This document shows positions 1 to 9,557 of a DNA stretch of 64,000 bases, in pieces (the stretch's first letter is position 1; the number at the start of each line of letters is the position of its first letter). The notes under the pieces are model-generated. The model had not been told where the DNA came from, made no database searches, and was given only the letters and a program-made list of their open reading frames with translations. Both the position numbers and the translations under genes were made by a program. The DNA is from a virus, in IMG/VR virus record IMGVR_UViG_3300036985_006490, positions 98,813 to 162,812 of that record, one strand, 5' to 3'.

Positions 1-17
1 ACTATAAAAAAATTAAT

Positions 18-620
18 CTACCAAATTTCTTTTACCTTCATAAAACCAAGTGCAGCACAATAGGCGTCAGTCTGATCGAAATTCTCTTTTTTGAGTGTAT
101 TGTTCTTTGTGTATTGCCAAGTAATTTGTGGTTCTCTTTTTGCAACTAACTCCCATATAACCACTTTCTTATCAATATCTTTTGGCATCCCTCCAAACAA
201 AACATATTTGTCTTTATCATTGGGTTGAACTAAATGAGGGAACGCAAATTTTCTTGAATTGTATGTTGAAATAAACTCAGGAACGACTCCCAACACATCA
301 TAAACTTCTTTACAAATTAATGTATTGAATCTCATCAGAGTACTGACAGTATAAACGTTATTGGAGTTCAATAAAGGTTCCTCAATAACAACATACTGAA
401 TACCAAGTTCTTTATATGATAGTAGTTTTTCTCTGAAGATTTGTCCTTTTAATAACAACTCCTCAATTTTATTTTCTACCTTTGGTTTTGGAACTGGTGA
501 AATGTGAGTTAATTCCAATAAGTTTCCAGTTTCAATGTCGAATAACGACCAACCAATTGTCTTTGTTGACACATCTAATCCCAATACTTTGGGAGAATCT
601 TTCTTAATGTTTTGTGGCAT
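18..620 (-). CDS. RuvC-like Holliday-junction resolvase / RNase H-fold nuclease
   Basis: A 200-residue protein with the layout of a phage RuvC-like junction resolvase. The first strand carries GLDVSTKTIGWS with Asp16. The second acidic site is Glu80/Glu81 in VVIEEPL, and the last helix has FDQTDAYCAALG with Asp182 and Asp185. These are the positions expected for the metal-binding acidic residues of the RNase H superfamily. In phages such enzymes resolve branched DNA before packaging. It has an ATG start and follows the 728-residue structural gene by two bases, so it is probably co-transcribed with the fibre genes. Exact family (RuvC versus another RNase H-fold nuclease) cannot be settled by eye. 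Confidence 0.75.
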   Translation of the reverse strand: MPQNIKKDSPKVLGLDVSTKTIGWSLFDIETGNLLELTHISPVPKPKVENKIEELLLKGQIFREKLLSYKELGIQYVVIEEPLLNSNNVYTVSTLMRFNTLICKEVYDVLGVVPEFISTYNSRKFAFPHLVQPNDKDKYVLFGGMPKDIDKKVVIWELVAKREPQITWQYTKNNTLKKENFDQTDAYCAALGFMKVKEIW

Positions 621-622
621 AA

Positions 623-2809
623 TTAAAAATCTAGCTTCACTACAAATTGTTGAATACCCTGTCTTAATTCAGGAGATTGTAGCTTAGATATAACAATAAG
701 ATCATTATTCTGATCGTAAAGTCCAATTTCAGTAATATATGGTTTTGTACCTGCCGACCATGTAGGATTGGAAGTATTTGTAAACTGATTTCGATTTAAG
801 TTAATCAAATATTTCATTTCATAAATTGTTGCAGAAATGTCAGTTTCAAAGTTTCCATAAAAATAATACTCATCACCGAAGTTCAGAACATCGGTCTGTC
901 CATTCAATGGAATATCTAAATAATTTTGTAGTTGGTATGCCGCTGCGTTGGTGTAATCATCAAGTCCTATTTGGAATGTTGTTCCTGTCAATGATGTTTG
1001 AGTTATGTATCCATTAGATAATGTCATTGCTGAGGTTACATCTATCTGTCTCCAAGCAGTTGGTGAAGGTCTTGTATCACCTGTCACCATTTGACAAATA
1101 ATCTTCATGGAGGTGGCGGTGTATCCTGTAAATTCATTAACACCCAAGAATCCAAACTCTCCTCCGAATCTTACCGCAACGTTTTGAGTGTTTGCAGTTA
1201 CGGAACTATTTGGTTGTATTACAGAATAATAATTACAGTGAAGTGAACTTGTAACACCAGTTTGTGATTCAAATAAATAACTTACCCAAAATCTTTGGTC
1301 AGGATTCGACATCAATCCTGTAGAATTATTTCCAGTGTCACAAATGTTTGGAGTCAACAAACTCAACTTCGGTGCTGGTAAAGTAAAGTTTCTATTTGAT
1401 TTGTATGAAAGAGCCGCAATTACTTCTTCATCATCAACCACAATAATTTCTTGGTCAGGAAATACTTTACCAATTCTATTCAAATTACCATTACTATCCG
1501 CGTTGGTGTCCCACAAATGATAGTATCTTATACCAGGGTCATTCATGTCAATATTTTCCGTTGACTTAATATAATATGGTATACATAAATTATATCCTGA
1601 AGGGTCAATATAAAAATTTTGTCCTATTGTGGTTCCTGTTGATTTATGCCACATCAAAGTCGGCATACTCAATTTGAAATGTCTTGCTAATCCAATATCA
1701 TCTGTCGGATTTTGTGGGTCAAATGGTTGAGTTGAGAATTTTTCTCCATAGACATGGTCAATATCTTGATTGGTATAATGGATAATAGCAATGGCTTTTT
1801 GGTCTTGAGGTCTTACAACAATTTTCTCATCGAAGGAATTATAATAAAATACTTGGCTCGTATCAGTTTGTCCTGATGGTTCATTGTATCCCAAATATTC
1901 TTTGGTACCTATGTACGACACTGATCCAAACTTGGTATAATCTTCGTATGAACTACTGAATAATCCTGCAGGACTCTCAGTCCAAGGAATATTCATGTTC
2001 CAAATTGGAGTATTCTCTCTGTTGGTCACATCACAAGGAGACTCAAAGTTTAGAGTATCTGTTTGCCAATAAGGTGCAGGTGTAACAAAATCATATAATT
2101 CTGTCATACCTGATGGATATACATACAATCTGGCATAATTTGTTTCAATAGGTAGGTTATCAAATGTTGGTAACGATCTATCTAATGTTAATGTGAATGT
2201 ACTTCCTGTCGTTCCTGTGACAGGGCTCATATTTTGAATCTTATATGTAAGAATTTGGTTTGTAGTAAAATCACCACATCCACCATTCCCATCATAGACT
2301 ATAGTAACAAAATCATTAATCGATGGTGTTCCTGTAGTTGTTACGTCGCACACATTTAAGTCAAACTCAATATCAATATCTGTTTGTCCTGTTAAGGTTG
2401 ACATATCAACCCAAAAATTAGATGTTATTGTGTAAGCTGAAGTAGTTTGAATTTCGGTGGTTCCCGTAGTAAAAAACCCTTTTACACCAGCCGAGTTATA
2501 TATTTGTTGGAAATTACTATCCATAAAAGGAATTCCGTAAGTGTTACCTGATGAACTTTGTACGTAATATGGATATTTTATATTTTGTTTGTTTGATTGT
2601 GGTGAACCTGTATCATTTTGTGCGTTGAACGCTGGCATCAAAATATTATTATTGGTCTGATTATAATTCGGTACTGCAGTATAACTCACTTCACTATCCC
2701 CAATTTGGAAATAAGAGATATTGAAGGTACCTTGAGAAAGGTTTCTCCGTCCAACATCAGTTAATCTGGTGTTAATAAGTCCTGCAGTATTTTTAATAAT
2801 ATAAGCCAT
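623..2809 (-). CDS. phage structural protein (tail/baseplate-associated), unnamed
   Basis: A 728-residue protein rich in Thr, Asn, Tyr and Gly with no signal peptide or membrane segment. The N-terminus contains NTRLTDVGRRNLSQGTF, which resembles the 'LTxxGRxxLAxG' start of many phage tail and fibre proteins. The rest is predicted beta-rich. The C-terminus (PYITEIGLYDQNNDLIVISKL) also looks like the end of a virion-bound fibre subunit. It lies between the RuvC-like gene and a Thr-Pro-rich fibre gene on the same strand. The structural role is inferred from composition and context; the exact position in the virion is unknown. Confidence 0.6.
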   Translation of the reverse strand: MAYIIKNTAGLINTRLTDVGRRNLSQGTFNISYFQIGDSEVSYTAVPNYNQTNNNILMPAFNAQNDTGSPQSNKQNIKYPYYVQSSSGNTYGIPFMDSNFQQIYNSAGVKGFFTTGTTEIQTTSAYTITSNFWVDMSTLTGQTDIDIEFDLNVCDVTTTGTPSINDFVTIVYDGNGGCGDFTTNQILTYKIQNMSPVTGTTGSTFTLTLDRSLPTFDNLPIETNYARLYVYPSGMTELYDFVTPAPYWQTDTLNFESPCDVTNRENTPIWNMNIPWTESPAGLFSSSYEDYTKFGSVSYIGTKEYLGYNEPSGQTDTSQVFYYNSFDEKIVVRPQDQKAIAIIHYTNQDIDHVYGEKFSTQPFDPQNPTDDIGLARHFKLSMPTLMWHKSTGTTIGQNFYIDPSGYNLCIPYYIKSTENIDMNDPGIRYYHLWDTNADSNGNLNRIGKVFPDQEIIVVDDEEVIAALSYKSNRNFTLPAPKLSLLTPNICDTGNNSTGLMSNPDQRFWVSYLFESQTGVTSSLHCNYYSVIQPNSSVTANTQNVAVRFGGEFGFLGVNEFTGYTATSMKIICQMVTGDTRPSPTAWRQIDVTSAMTLSNGYITQTSLTGTTFQIGLDDYTNAAAYQLQNYLDIPLNGQTDVLNFGDEYYFYGNFETDISATIYEMKYLINLNRNQFTNTSNPTWSAGTKPYITEIGLYDQNNDLIVISKLQSPELRQGIQQFVVKLDF

Positions 2810-2839
2810 TGTTTATAAATAGTTGTTCTGTTTTTTTTA

Positions 2840-5332
2840 TTATTGTGGGTTGAAGTCACAATCTACTACAAGAGTAAGACAAGTAACATTCGATAGATTA
2901 TTTGCGTCCCTTATTCCAACATACGAAGTTCCACTAGGTACGTAAAGATAATCTTTGGAAGTTCCATTTAAGAAATTGAATGTCCCATTCAACGCATCAT
3001 TACAATTTGTGTAATATGTGTCAGTGATATCATATTGTCCTGAACCACCAGCAAAATCTGCAAGTACTACCGTCGCAACTCCACCGAATCCACAAAGTAT
3101 TGTTGATGTCGCATATAAAGGTTTTGAAGGAATATTACCAGTCGAATTGAATGTGACACTGTTTGAGTTGATTGTATTAGATGTCGAATCAGCAATTACT
3201 TGACAACATCTACATCCGTTAATACTTTGTTGAGTAAATTGTGCTGTAATTTGTTGTGTTAAGTTAGTCAAACAATTACTTTGAGCTCCTGATTGTCCTG
3301 CCGTGATTGACAACACCGATGTATTTTCAATAAATACAGGAGAGTTGTTTCCAATTTGTAATTGGTAGGTATCTGCTTCGGTAACGGCTGTGAATGTTTC
3401 AGGACTACAATTAGGTCTACTACCTGTTTGAACGATTGTCTGAGTTGTTGTTGGAGTTTTGGTGACTCCATTCTCAGTTATGGAGAACGTGTCGGTAATT
3501 AATCCTGTTCCAGGTCCATTATAAGTTTTAATTGATGATAGTGTCAAATTGAATGGTATGGTAAGCCCTGGCGGCAATGGTGGAGTACTCACAATCTGAT
3601 AGAATGTTGTACGAGAATTATAATTACTCAAAGTAATATCTTGAGTAGCCAATGTATTAGCACTTAGGGATAACTGATAAGTAACAGGTTGTTGATTAAA
3701 CCCAACTGTAGCACTTTCGATGTCGGTGTTACCTGCAGAATCTGTCACGGTTATTGTATATGTTCCGGCACATAGGTCTTCGAATATATTAGTTGACTGA
3801 TAAGTTGAACCTCCGTTAATTGAGAATAGATATGGAGGATATCCATATTGTGCGTTCACAATTATATCACCGTCACAATTTGCAACACTATCACATGAGT
3901 TATTATTTACCGACAATGCTACTTGTACAGGTATTACAGATGGACAAACACCTTGAGTCATAGTTACACTATATGTATTAACTCCGCCAGCAATAACCCA
4001 TCCTGATAACGGAACCGAAGCAGTTGACGTACTTATGAATATACCACCTCCGACTGGATTGAATGGTATTGTCGGATTCGATCCAGTGACTTCCCATCTA
4101 ACAACTGTAGAGTTCCAAACAATATTATATTGTCCGTCTGAAGTTGACCATGTTGTTCTTCCATTTCTCAATCCATTACAGTTAAATTGTAGTGGGCCAT
4201 AAGCGGTTGATGTACTTAAAGCAATTAAACACAATTGAGGACAAACTCCTGATGGAGTAACCGTTGGAGTTAATGTTGGGCTCGGAGTGATAGTCTGTGT
4301 TGGAGGAAATAAACTACAAATAGTTGAAGCAGTATAATCTCCATAATAATCCACAACTGTTACTTGGTAGGAACCCTGAGGAATTCCAATCAAAGTTTGA
4401 GTTCTTTGCCCTCCTTCCCAATAAATAGAATAAGGACTTGTACCACCAGTAATTCTTAAAGACAAGATACCATCCAATGAACTTGATGAACTCGGCATTG
4501 ATATTGGAAAACAAGTTACACCCATATCAAAAAGGGTGAATACATCACAATTGTTTCTTAATGAAAGTACTTGACTATTTGTTGGTGTCTGTGTAGGTGT
4601 TTTAGTTACCGATGGAGTTAAAGAACTTGTCGGAGTAATAGTTGGAGTTGTTGTATTAGTTGGTGTTGTAGTCGGAGTTTTAGTCGGTGTTGGAGTAGGA
4701 CAACTCACTGATGCAGTTACATTCAACTTAACCACACCATTAGATGGCTTGGTATAATCCATAGTTATGGATATACCACTCTCAGTTCCTTGTTGGAAAT
4801 TACCACAACAATCGGTATAAAAATAACTTGAATTTGGATTAACTAAGGTATATGCTTGCCCACATAAAATTGGTGTGGTTGATGGCGTAACATTCGGAGT
4901 TCTTGTTTGAGTTGGTGTATTAGTTGGCGAAGATGTAATCGCTGGAGTTGGTTTTGGTGTTCGGGTTGGCGTTGGTGTTGCAGTTTGAGTCTGTGTATTA
5001 CTTGGAGTGTTTGTAGGTGTTGTGGTTGGTTCAGGTGTAACTGCGGGATAACAACTATTGTTGTCTGTACATATATTCTCAGTATCAGTTACGGTAATTC
5101 CCTCAATTAATAGCGTATCACCGAAGAAACCATATTTAAAAGTTGGTGAACCTAAAATAGATGAACAAATATAAAAAGCAAACGAACTTCCAAGATTGGT
5201 ATTTGGTAAGTTTAAGGCAATTGCACTATCTGCTTGACCATCACAATCGGTATATACGACATATAAATCTTGGCCTCCACTGGTGGCTAAATCGTAAGGG
5301 ACTTCAATGTAATAACAAGTACAGGTCGACAT
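2840..5332 (-). CDS. Thr-Pro-rich virion fibre protein with SprB-like repeats
   Basis: An 830-residue protein made of beta-rich domains joined by Thr-Pro linkers at about residues 97-150 and 210-254. Two SprB-like repeats are visible: about residues 297-330 (SPYSIYWEGG ... GIPQGSYQVTVVDYYG) and about 490-530 (GYPPYLFSINGGS ... LCAGTYTITVTDSAGNT). SprB repeats occur in Flavobacterium gliding adhesins, so the protein may mimic or derive from a host adhesin. Cysteine pairs (RCCQ, CCGN) suggest disulfides. The linkers are mucin-like and are candidate O-glycosylation sites. Function as an adsorption or decoration fibre is inferred. Confidence 0.6.
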   Translation of the reverse strand: MSTCTCYYIEVPYDLATSGGQDLYVVYTDCDGQADSAIALNLPNTNLGSSFAFYICSSILGSPTFKYGFFGDTLLIEGITVTDTENICTDNNSCYPAVTPEPTTTPTNTPSNTQTQTATPTPTRTPKPTPAITSSPTNTPTQTRTPNVTPSTTPILCGQAYTLVNPNSSYFYTDCCGNFQQGTESGISITMDYTKPSNGVVKLNVTASVSCPTPTPTKTPTTTPTNTTTPTITPTSSLTPSVTKTPTQTPTNSQVLSLRNNCDVFTLFDMGVTCFPISMPSSSSSLDGILSLRITGGTSPYSIYWEGGQRTQTLIGIPQGSYQVTVVDYYGDYTASTICSLFPPTQTITPSPTLTPTVTPSGVCPQLCLIALSTSTAYGPLQFNCNGLRNGRTTWSTSDGQYNIVWNSTVVRWEVTGSNPTIPFNPVGGGIFISTSTASVPLSGWVIAGGVNTYSVTMTQGVCPSVIPVQVALSVNNNSCDSVANCDGDIIVNAQYGYPPYLFSINGGSTYQSTNIFEDLCAGTYTITVTDSAGNTDIESATVGFNQQPVTYQLSLSANTLATQDITLSNYNSRTTFYQIVSTPPLPPGLTIPFNLTLSSIKTYNGPGTGLITDTFSITENGVTKTPTTTQTIVQTGSRPNCSPETFTAVTEADTYQLQIGNNSPVFIENTSVLSITAGQSGAQSNCLTNLTQQITAQFTQQSINGCRCCQVIADSTSNTINSNSVTFNSTGNIPSKPLYATSTILCGFGGVATVVLADFAGGSGQYDITDTYYTNCNDALNGTFNFLNGTSKDYLYVPSGTSYVGIRDANNLSNVTCLTLVVDCDFNPQ

Positions 5333-5395
5333 CTATTAATTTATTATATCCTATAATTATAAGAACTCACAATATTTTGTATATATTTGTGAAGT

Positions 5396-6043
5396 TTATG
5401 GACATGCAACAAAACTGGTTATTGTTCCATCTCCATCTACCTGAACAGCATAATTGTTTCCTCCAAAGGTAAATTTAGTAAATCGATTATTTCCGTTGTA
5501 TGGGTTGAATAATGTTACACCAAAAGCGGTTTGATATATCTTTACTCCAACTACAGGGATAGTATTCGCTTGGTTAATATATGTGTAATAATTTGCAAGT
5601 GTAAGTGTATCACTACAGGTATTAGCTGAAGTCGAAAATGTATTTTGTCCAATTAAATGAAGGGAGAACGCAGGTGTCACAGATGGAGTTGGTGTGAATG
5701 TTGGAGTTGTTGTTGGAGTACTTGCTTGTGTAGAACTTACTGTCGGAGTATTTGTTTGAGTCTGAGTCGGAGTCGAAGTGTTTGTTGGAGTTTGAGTTGT
5801 CGAAGGGGTTATACTTGGTGTTGGAGTTGGTGTAATAGGTATTATTTCACCATCAATACAACCATTAACATCTTCAATTTTAATTACAATATTACTATCA
5901 TCATAGGGAGGAGGAACTGAAAATGTATATGGAAAAACTGAAACGGTTGAAACGTATACACAGTTCGCGCTAAATGAATCACAGTAGAATATTTCAACTG
6001 GAGTATTTGCGGTTACCGATGTAATTGTTACTTGTTGACTCAT
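5396..6043 (-). CDS. Thr-Pro-rich small virion fibre protein
   Basis: A 215-residue protein. Residues 1-66 form a compact domain (VTITSVTANTPVEIFYCDS ... PPPYDDSNIVIKIEDVNGC) that is clearly related to the whole of the neighbouring 74-residue protein. Residues about 68-128 are a Thr-Pro linker, and the C-terminal 85 residues form a second domain ending FTKFTFGGNNYAVQVDG. The start ATG overlaps the end of the upstream gene by four bases (ATGA), which indicates translational coupling. The region between its stop and the next gene (5333-5395) has no recognised element. Likely a virion surface protein; exact role unknown. Confidence 0.55.
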   Translation of the reverse strand: MSQQVTITSVTANTPVEIFYCDSFSANCVYVSTVSVFPYTFSVPPPYDDSNIVIKIEDVNGCIDGEIIPITPTPTPSITPSTTQTPTNTSTPTQTQTNTPTVSSTQASTPTTTPTFTPTPSVTPAFSLHLIGQNTFSTSANTCSDTLTLANYYTYINQANTIPVVGVKIYQTAFGVTLFNPYNGNNRFTKFTFGGNNYAVQVDGDGTITSFVACP

Positions 6044-6264
6044 GATACTACAGCGCTAGTTCCTGAAATTATGCAATTGTTTGCATCAATCGCCTTCACC
6101 ATATAGTTTGGAGATACATCATATGGTGAAGGGATATCAAATATATATGGAAATGTTGAACCTATCGTTGATATATAAAAGCAACCTGACCCATCAACTT
6201 GACAGACATAAATATCATAAGGTGTTACTCCTGAAATATTATTTATTGTAACTTGTACTCCCAT
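6040..6264 (-). CDS. small virion-type domain protein, paralogue of the next gene's N-terminus
   Basis: A 74-residue protein (MGVQVTINNISGVTPYDIYVCQ ..., split here for length) sharing the pattern VTI-x(3)-S/G-V-T-x(2)-Y/E-I-x-x-C, then a YxST..FPY.F..P.PYD..P/N block and an IDxNxC end with residues 1-66 of the 215-residue neighbour. It therefore looks like a stand-alone copy of that domain without the Thr-Pro linker. Its stop overlaps the neighbour's start as ATGA, and it starts 12 bases after the 973-residue gene. Local tandem duplication is the likely origin. Confidence 0.55.
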   Translation of the reverse strand: MGVQVTINNISGVTPYDIYVCQVDGSGCFYISTIGSTFPYIFDIPSPYDVSPNYMVKAIDANNCIISGTSAVVS

Positions 6265-6276
6265 TTCTTTATTTAT

Positions 6277-9198
6277 TTAACATTGTGTTGATGATAATCC
6301 GATTACTCCACCCGATCCATTAAGGTCCCAATTGGCTCCTTGATGGTATACATATATCTCGCTAACCACATTCTGTAATGTAGAATCTGTGTATAATACA
6401 CATCCAACATTAATCGTCTCACAATTTGAATATAATGTTTTCGGATTGATAATAGCGTCGGAACAAGCGTCAAAAATACTTATATCACTCACACCACTAT
6501 CTCCGAAAGCACCGATGTTTCCAGTTGCACAGGTCTCACAATTAGAATAAGTTTGAGTTGAAACACCTATAAAATAATTACCTCCAAAGTTTATTGGTGT
6601 AACTTTTGGTGGAGCAATATAAGATGTATTAAATCGACCGACATAATACCAACAATTTCCATCGTTATCTTTGAATGTTTCATTTACCGCAATTGTAAAC
6701 GACACTGGTTGAGTTTGAATAACTTGAGTTATCGTTCCTCTTCCTCCACCGATACGGTTACAAGACTCATATACATATAGGAAATTAGGAGTTGCCGATG
6801 GCGACGCGGTTATTGATGGTGTTGGCGTGTTTGTAGCGGTTGGAGTTCTAGTTTGAGTCGGTGTTGGTGGAGGTGTAGTACCTACCGCAGAGGTTATAGA
6901 TGGTGTTGGAGTTTGTGTTCTAGTAACACTTGGTGTAATTCCTGCAGTTGATGTAGGAGTGTTTGTCGGTGTTGATGTCGTAGTTGGTGTTGGAGTCGGT
7001 ATTGTACTACAGTATTCACAAGAAGAATAGATTTGTACAATAGATCCAAGTGTGCTATTTGACGACAAATTATTATCATCTCTAGAATAAATCACACAAC
7101 GATTCACCCCGTTAACTTGAACAAACATTGTCATACCAATCACCACAGGTGTTCCCAAGAAAGACAAGGAATCGGTGGTATAGAATTCTTCACCACTACC
7201 ACAATCGGTCAATACCTTAGCAGATACACAACTAAATGTCTCATCCAACATTTCAAAAGTAACACTACCTTCAATGGACACGGTTCTTGTAAGTGTAACT
7301 GAAGGTGTCAATGTCACAGTTGGAGTTGTTGAAGTGAATCCACTTAAACTAAAATTAATACCCACACCAGAACAGAAGTTACCCGAAGGAGTTGGTGTAG
7401 GAGTTACTCCTATTGAATCTATGATGAAATTAACATCATCACAAGCAATACTCGGAGTTGGCGTTGGTAATGGTTCCCAATCACAATCGAAATACGCATT
7501 GAAATTAAATATTGAACAGTCAACACCAGTTGGCGTTGGAGTTGGGCAAATTCCGCCTTCAAAATCATTTGCCGAAATATCAGGACACTGTGAATTACAA
7601 GGATTGGAACCTCTTAATAAACAAGTTCCTCCCAATGTATCACTCAAACACCAAAAACTTCCAGTATGATAAATGACCGCAGAAGTTATTCCATCTCCCG
7701 AATAATAAATTCTTGAGTTGTAAGTTCCAGCCGATTCATAGTTTCCATTGTACCCTGAGAAAGATGGTAATGTGGTATAGAAACAGAAGTCAGTAAATGC
7801 ACATGCCGATGGTGACGGTGATACTGTCGGAGTATTCGTCGGTGTAGATTGTGGTGTATTGGTCGGAGTTGACGTAGGTACACAAAAAGAACAATCATCA
7901 AAATCAGGATCACCAAAATCAGGTCCACCTGGCCCTGAGAATTCAACGAAACTATAACACTCCCCATTATAAAGATAAGCCGCTCCAACAAATGCAGTAT
8001 CTTCATTTACATTGGCATATAATACACTTCCGTCGGAACACTTATAAAGTAATGCTGCTGTTAGAGCAGTTCTTGGACACGAAGAATCCGCACATGTTGG
8101 AACCTGTGTGAATGTAACTCCAACAGAATTGTATAAAGTCCCACTAGTAAACCCACTTACAATTGTTGCACATCCTTCGAATTCAATACTATTAGTAATA
8201 CAATATACATCACCAATTACAGTAGGAATACTTGGTCCTCCAAATCTGAATATGTTTGAACCATTTGTACAATCTTGAAATTGTATAACAATACTATTTG
8301 TTGGTGACGGTGTTTGTGTCGTTGTTGGAGTTTGTGTTGCGGTATTAGTTGGAGTTTGAGTCTGTGTTGCAGTATTTGTAGGAGTTTGAGTCTGTGTTGC
8401 AGTGTTAGTAGGAGTTTGAGTCTGTGTTGCAGTGTTAGTAGGAGTTTGAGTCTGTGTTGCAGTGTTAGTAGGAGTTTGAGTCGTAGTATTCGTTGGCGTG
8501 GCAGTATTCGTTGCCGTTTGTGTTGGAGTTTCAGTAGGAGTTTGAGTCGTAGTATTTGTTGGCGTGGCAGTATTCGTTGCCGTTTGTGTAGGAGTCTGAG
8601 TTGAGGTTTCTGTAGGAGTCTGAGTTTGTGTAGGAGTTGTGGTTGGAGTAGGCGTTGCAGTATTCGTTGCCGTTGTCGTAGGAGTTTGTGTTGGAGTCTC
8701 AGTAGGCGTTTCTGTAGGAGTAGGTGTTTGTGTTTCAGTAGCAGTTGGAGTCAATCCTGGAGGTGCCGTTATACTTGGTGTCGGAGTTTGGGTTGGAGTT
8801 TCTGTTGGAGTCTGTGTTGGTGTTGAAGTATTTGTTGGTGTTGGAGTGGGAGTTATCACCGTACAACATTCACTAATACTTCCCGTTACAGGTACTACAT
8901 CAGCATAGTCAAATGTTGGACTTGATATTTCGCCACAAGTAGGTGGTGCGACACACTGGATATCACTTGTAGCAATCAATACACTACCAATCTGTCCTGA
9001 AGATATAAATGTATTTCCTGTTGAACTATCACTATAATGTGCAATTACATTTATATCAAATGGAGCAGCTATTTGAGTTCCTCCACAACCATCAAAGAAT
9101 TGGATATTCCAATCTGTTGTACTTGCGAAATAACCAGGACAATCAAAACATTCATTAGGAATACTTGTCGTACCTGTTATTGTATAACAATTAGCCAT
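6277..9198 (-). CDS. large Thr-Pro-rich, Cys-containing virion fibre protein
   Basis: A 973-residue protein. After an N-terminal beta domain (residues 1-110) comes a Thr-Pro stretch of nearly 190 residues (about 112-299) built from short tandem repeats. Three divergent copies of a roughly 75-85-residue module follow. Each opens near an x-x-C (FQDC, LTDC, YESC), has a central G-x-x-C or N-C, and closes with a Cys pair (ADSSC, YSSCEYC, YSNCETC). They are separated by further Thr-Pro linkers. Start ATG is preceded by GAGGGG six bases away. It is the first gene of the leftward structural block. A mucin-like adsorption or decoration fibre is the best guess; no enzyme motif is visible. Confidence 0.6.
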   Translation of the reverse strand: MANCYTITGTTSIPNECFDCPGYFASTTDWNIQFFDGCGGTQIAAPFDINVIAHYSDSSTGNTFISSGQIGSVLIATSDIQCVAPPTCGEISSPTFDYADVVPVTGSISECCTVITPTPTPTNTSTPTQTPTETPTQTPTPSITAPPGLTPTATETQTPTPTETPTETPTQTPTTTATNTATPTPTTTPTQTQTPTETSTQTPTQTATNTATPTNTTTQTPTETPTQTATNTATPTNTTTQTPTNTATQTQTPTNTATQTQTPTNTATQTQTPTNTATQTQTPTNTATQTPTTTQTPSPTNSIVIQFQDCTNGSNIFRFGGPSIPTVIGDVYCITNSIEFEGCATIVSGFTSGTLYNSVGVTFTQVPTCADSSCPRTALTAALLYKCSDGSVLYANVNEDTAFVGAAYLYNGECYSFVEFSGPGGPDFGDPDFDDCSFCVPTSTPTNTPQSTPTNTPTVSPSPSACAFTDFCFYTTLPSFSGYNGNYESAGTYNSRIYYSGDGITSAVIYHTGSFWCLSDTLGGTCLLRGSNPCNSQCPDISANDFEGGICPTPTPTGVDCSIFNFNAYFDCDWEPLPTPTPSIACDDVNFIIDSIGVTPTPTPSGNFCSGVGINFSLSGFTSTTPTVTLTPSVTLTRTVSIEGSVTFEMLDETFSCVSAKVLTDCGSGEEFYTTDSLSFLGTPVVIGMTMFVQVNGVNRCVIYSRDDNNLSSNSTLGSIVQIYSSCEYCSTIPTPTPTTTSTPTNTPTSTAGITPSVTRTQTPTPSITSAVGTTPPPTPTQTRTPTATNTPTPSITASPSATPNFLYVYESCNRIGGGRGTITQVIQTQPVSFTIAVNETFKDNDGNCWYYVGRFNTSYIAPPKVTPINFGGNYFIGVSTQTYSNCETCATGNIGAFGDSGVSDISIFDACSDAIINPKTLYSNCETINVGCVLYTDSTLQNVVSEIYVYHQGANWDLNGSGGVIGLSSTQC
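8341..8482 (-). repeat. 30-nt tandem repeat coding a 10-residue Thr-rich unit
   Basis: Four full copies and one partial copy of a 30-base unit begin at 8341, 8371, 8401, 8431 and 8461. They encode a [10 protein letters not shown] ten-residue unit in the 973-residue fibre protein. Copies 3 and 4 are identical and the others differ at one to three positions, so expansion is recent. Confidence 0.85.
8478..8609 (-). repeat. 66-nt duplicated unit inside the Thr-Pro linker
   Basis: A block starting with gagtcgtagtatt at 8478 recurs at 8544, a spacing of 66 bases (22 codons), with few differences. It sits directly next to the 30-base repeats and extends the same Thr-Pro/Thr-Asn linker. Confidence 0.7.
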
Positions 9199-9210
9199 CT
9201 GTTTCCCCTC
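9199..9210 (-). promoter_or_regulatory. strong Shine-Dalgarno-like site before the 973-residue fibre gene
   Basis: On the minus strand GAGGGG (9210-9205) is followed by six bases and the ATG at 9198. Most genes of the window lack such a clear site, so it stands out as the ribosome-binding site of the first gene in the structural block. Confidence 0.5.
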
Positions 9211-9254
9211 TATAAAAATTTATTGATATTATATCCATGTAATTATTGTTCCTA

Positions 9255-9262
9255 TATAAATA
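9255..9262 (+). promoter_or_regulatory. possible T4-late-like promoter (TATAAATA), rightward
   Basis: TATAAATA on the plus strand, about 80 bases before the 58-codon gene and 300 before the glycosyltransferase operon. It matches the T4-type late -10 element and lies in the divergent spacer. An eight-base AT motif is expected several times by chance in a 64-kb AT-rich window, so this is weak. Confidence 0.25.
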
Positions 9263-9333
9263 ACCAGATATTAGGTTTTATACATCCAATAATATAGTTT
9301 TGTTGAAAACTAAATAAAGTAGTACCTCGATAA

Positions 9334-9341
9334 TATTTATA
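9334..9341 (-). promoter_or_regulatory. possible T4-late-like promoter (TATAAATA), leftward
   Basis: TATAAATA read on the minus strand, about 135 bases before the start of the 973-residue fibre gene. Together with the plus-strand copy at 9255 it would make a divergent pair in the only long spacer of the region. The remainder of 9199-9557 holds the 58-codon gene and a weak 7-bp hairpin at 9295-9312. Chance occurrence is quite possible. Confidence 0.25.
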
Positions 9342-9517
9342 TGTGTATGAAACTTCTAAACACAATTCAAAATATTATCAAAGAGGCTGAAGAACAATAT
9401 AACAATGCTTGTGATTCATGTGTCCCTGTTGAAGAATTGGACAGGCTTGAAAAACATTACAAAGATTCCCTCAAACTACTGAAGTTATATCAGTCTGAAG
9501 AAAAAAAGAAACGTTAA
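9341..9517 (+). CDS. small coiled-coil-like protein, 58 residues
   Basis: An open frame begins ATG TGT ATG and ends TAA at 9515-9517. The product is acidic/basic and helical: residues 9-22 IQNIIKEAEEQYNN, then a CDSC motif at 24-27, then EELDRLEKHYKDSLKLLKLY, and a lysine tail. The second ATG at 9347 is an alternative start. It is the first plus-strand gene of the divergent spacer and lies 40 bases before the GT9 gene. CxxC could bind metal or be chance. It is supported by composition and position only. Confidence 0.5.
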   Translation: MCMKLLNTIQNIIKEAEEQYNNACDSCVPVEELDRLEKHYKDSLKLLKLYQSEEKKKR

Positions 9518-9557
9518 TAATAGATTTTTTATATCATCTTTCATATATTTCTCCAAT

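Noticed and set aside
8341-8482. CRISPR-like regular repeats
   Set aside because: The 30-base units are directly adjacent with no spacers and are in frame with the fibre protein.
8314-8908. Cys/Ser/Trp- or Val/Gly-rich frames on the plus strand
   Set aside because: They are antisense shadows of the Thr-Pro repeats; similar ones occur opposite every Thr-Pro linker (4.9, 5.7, 61.3 kb).
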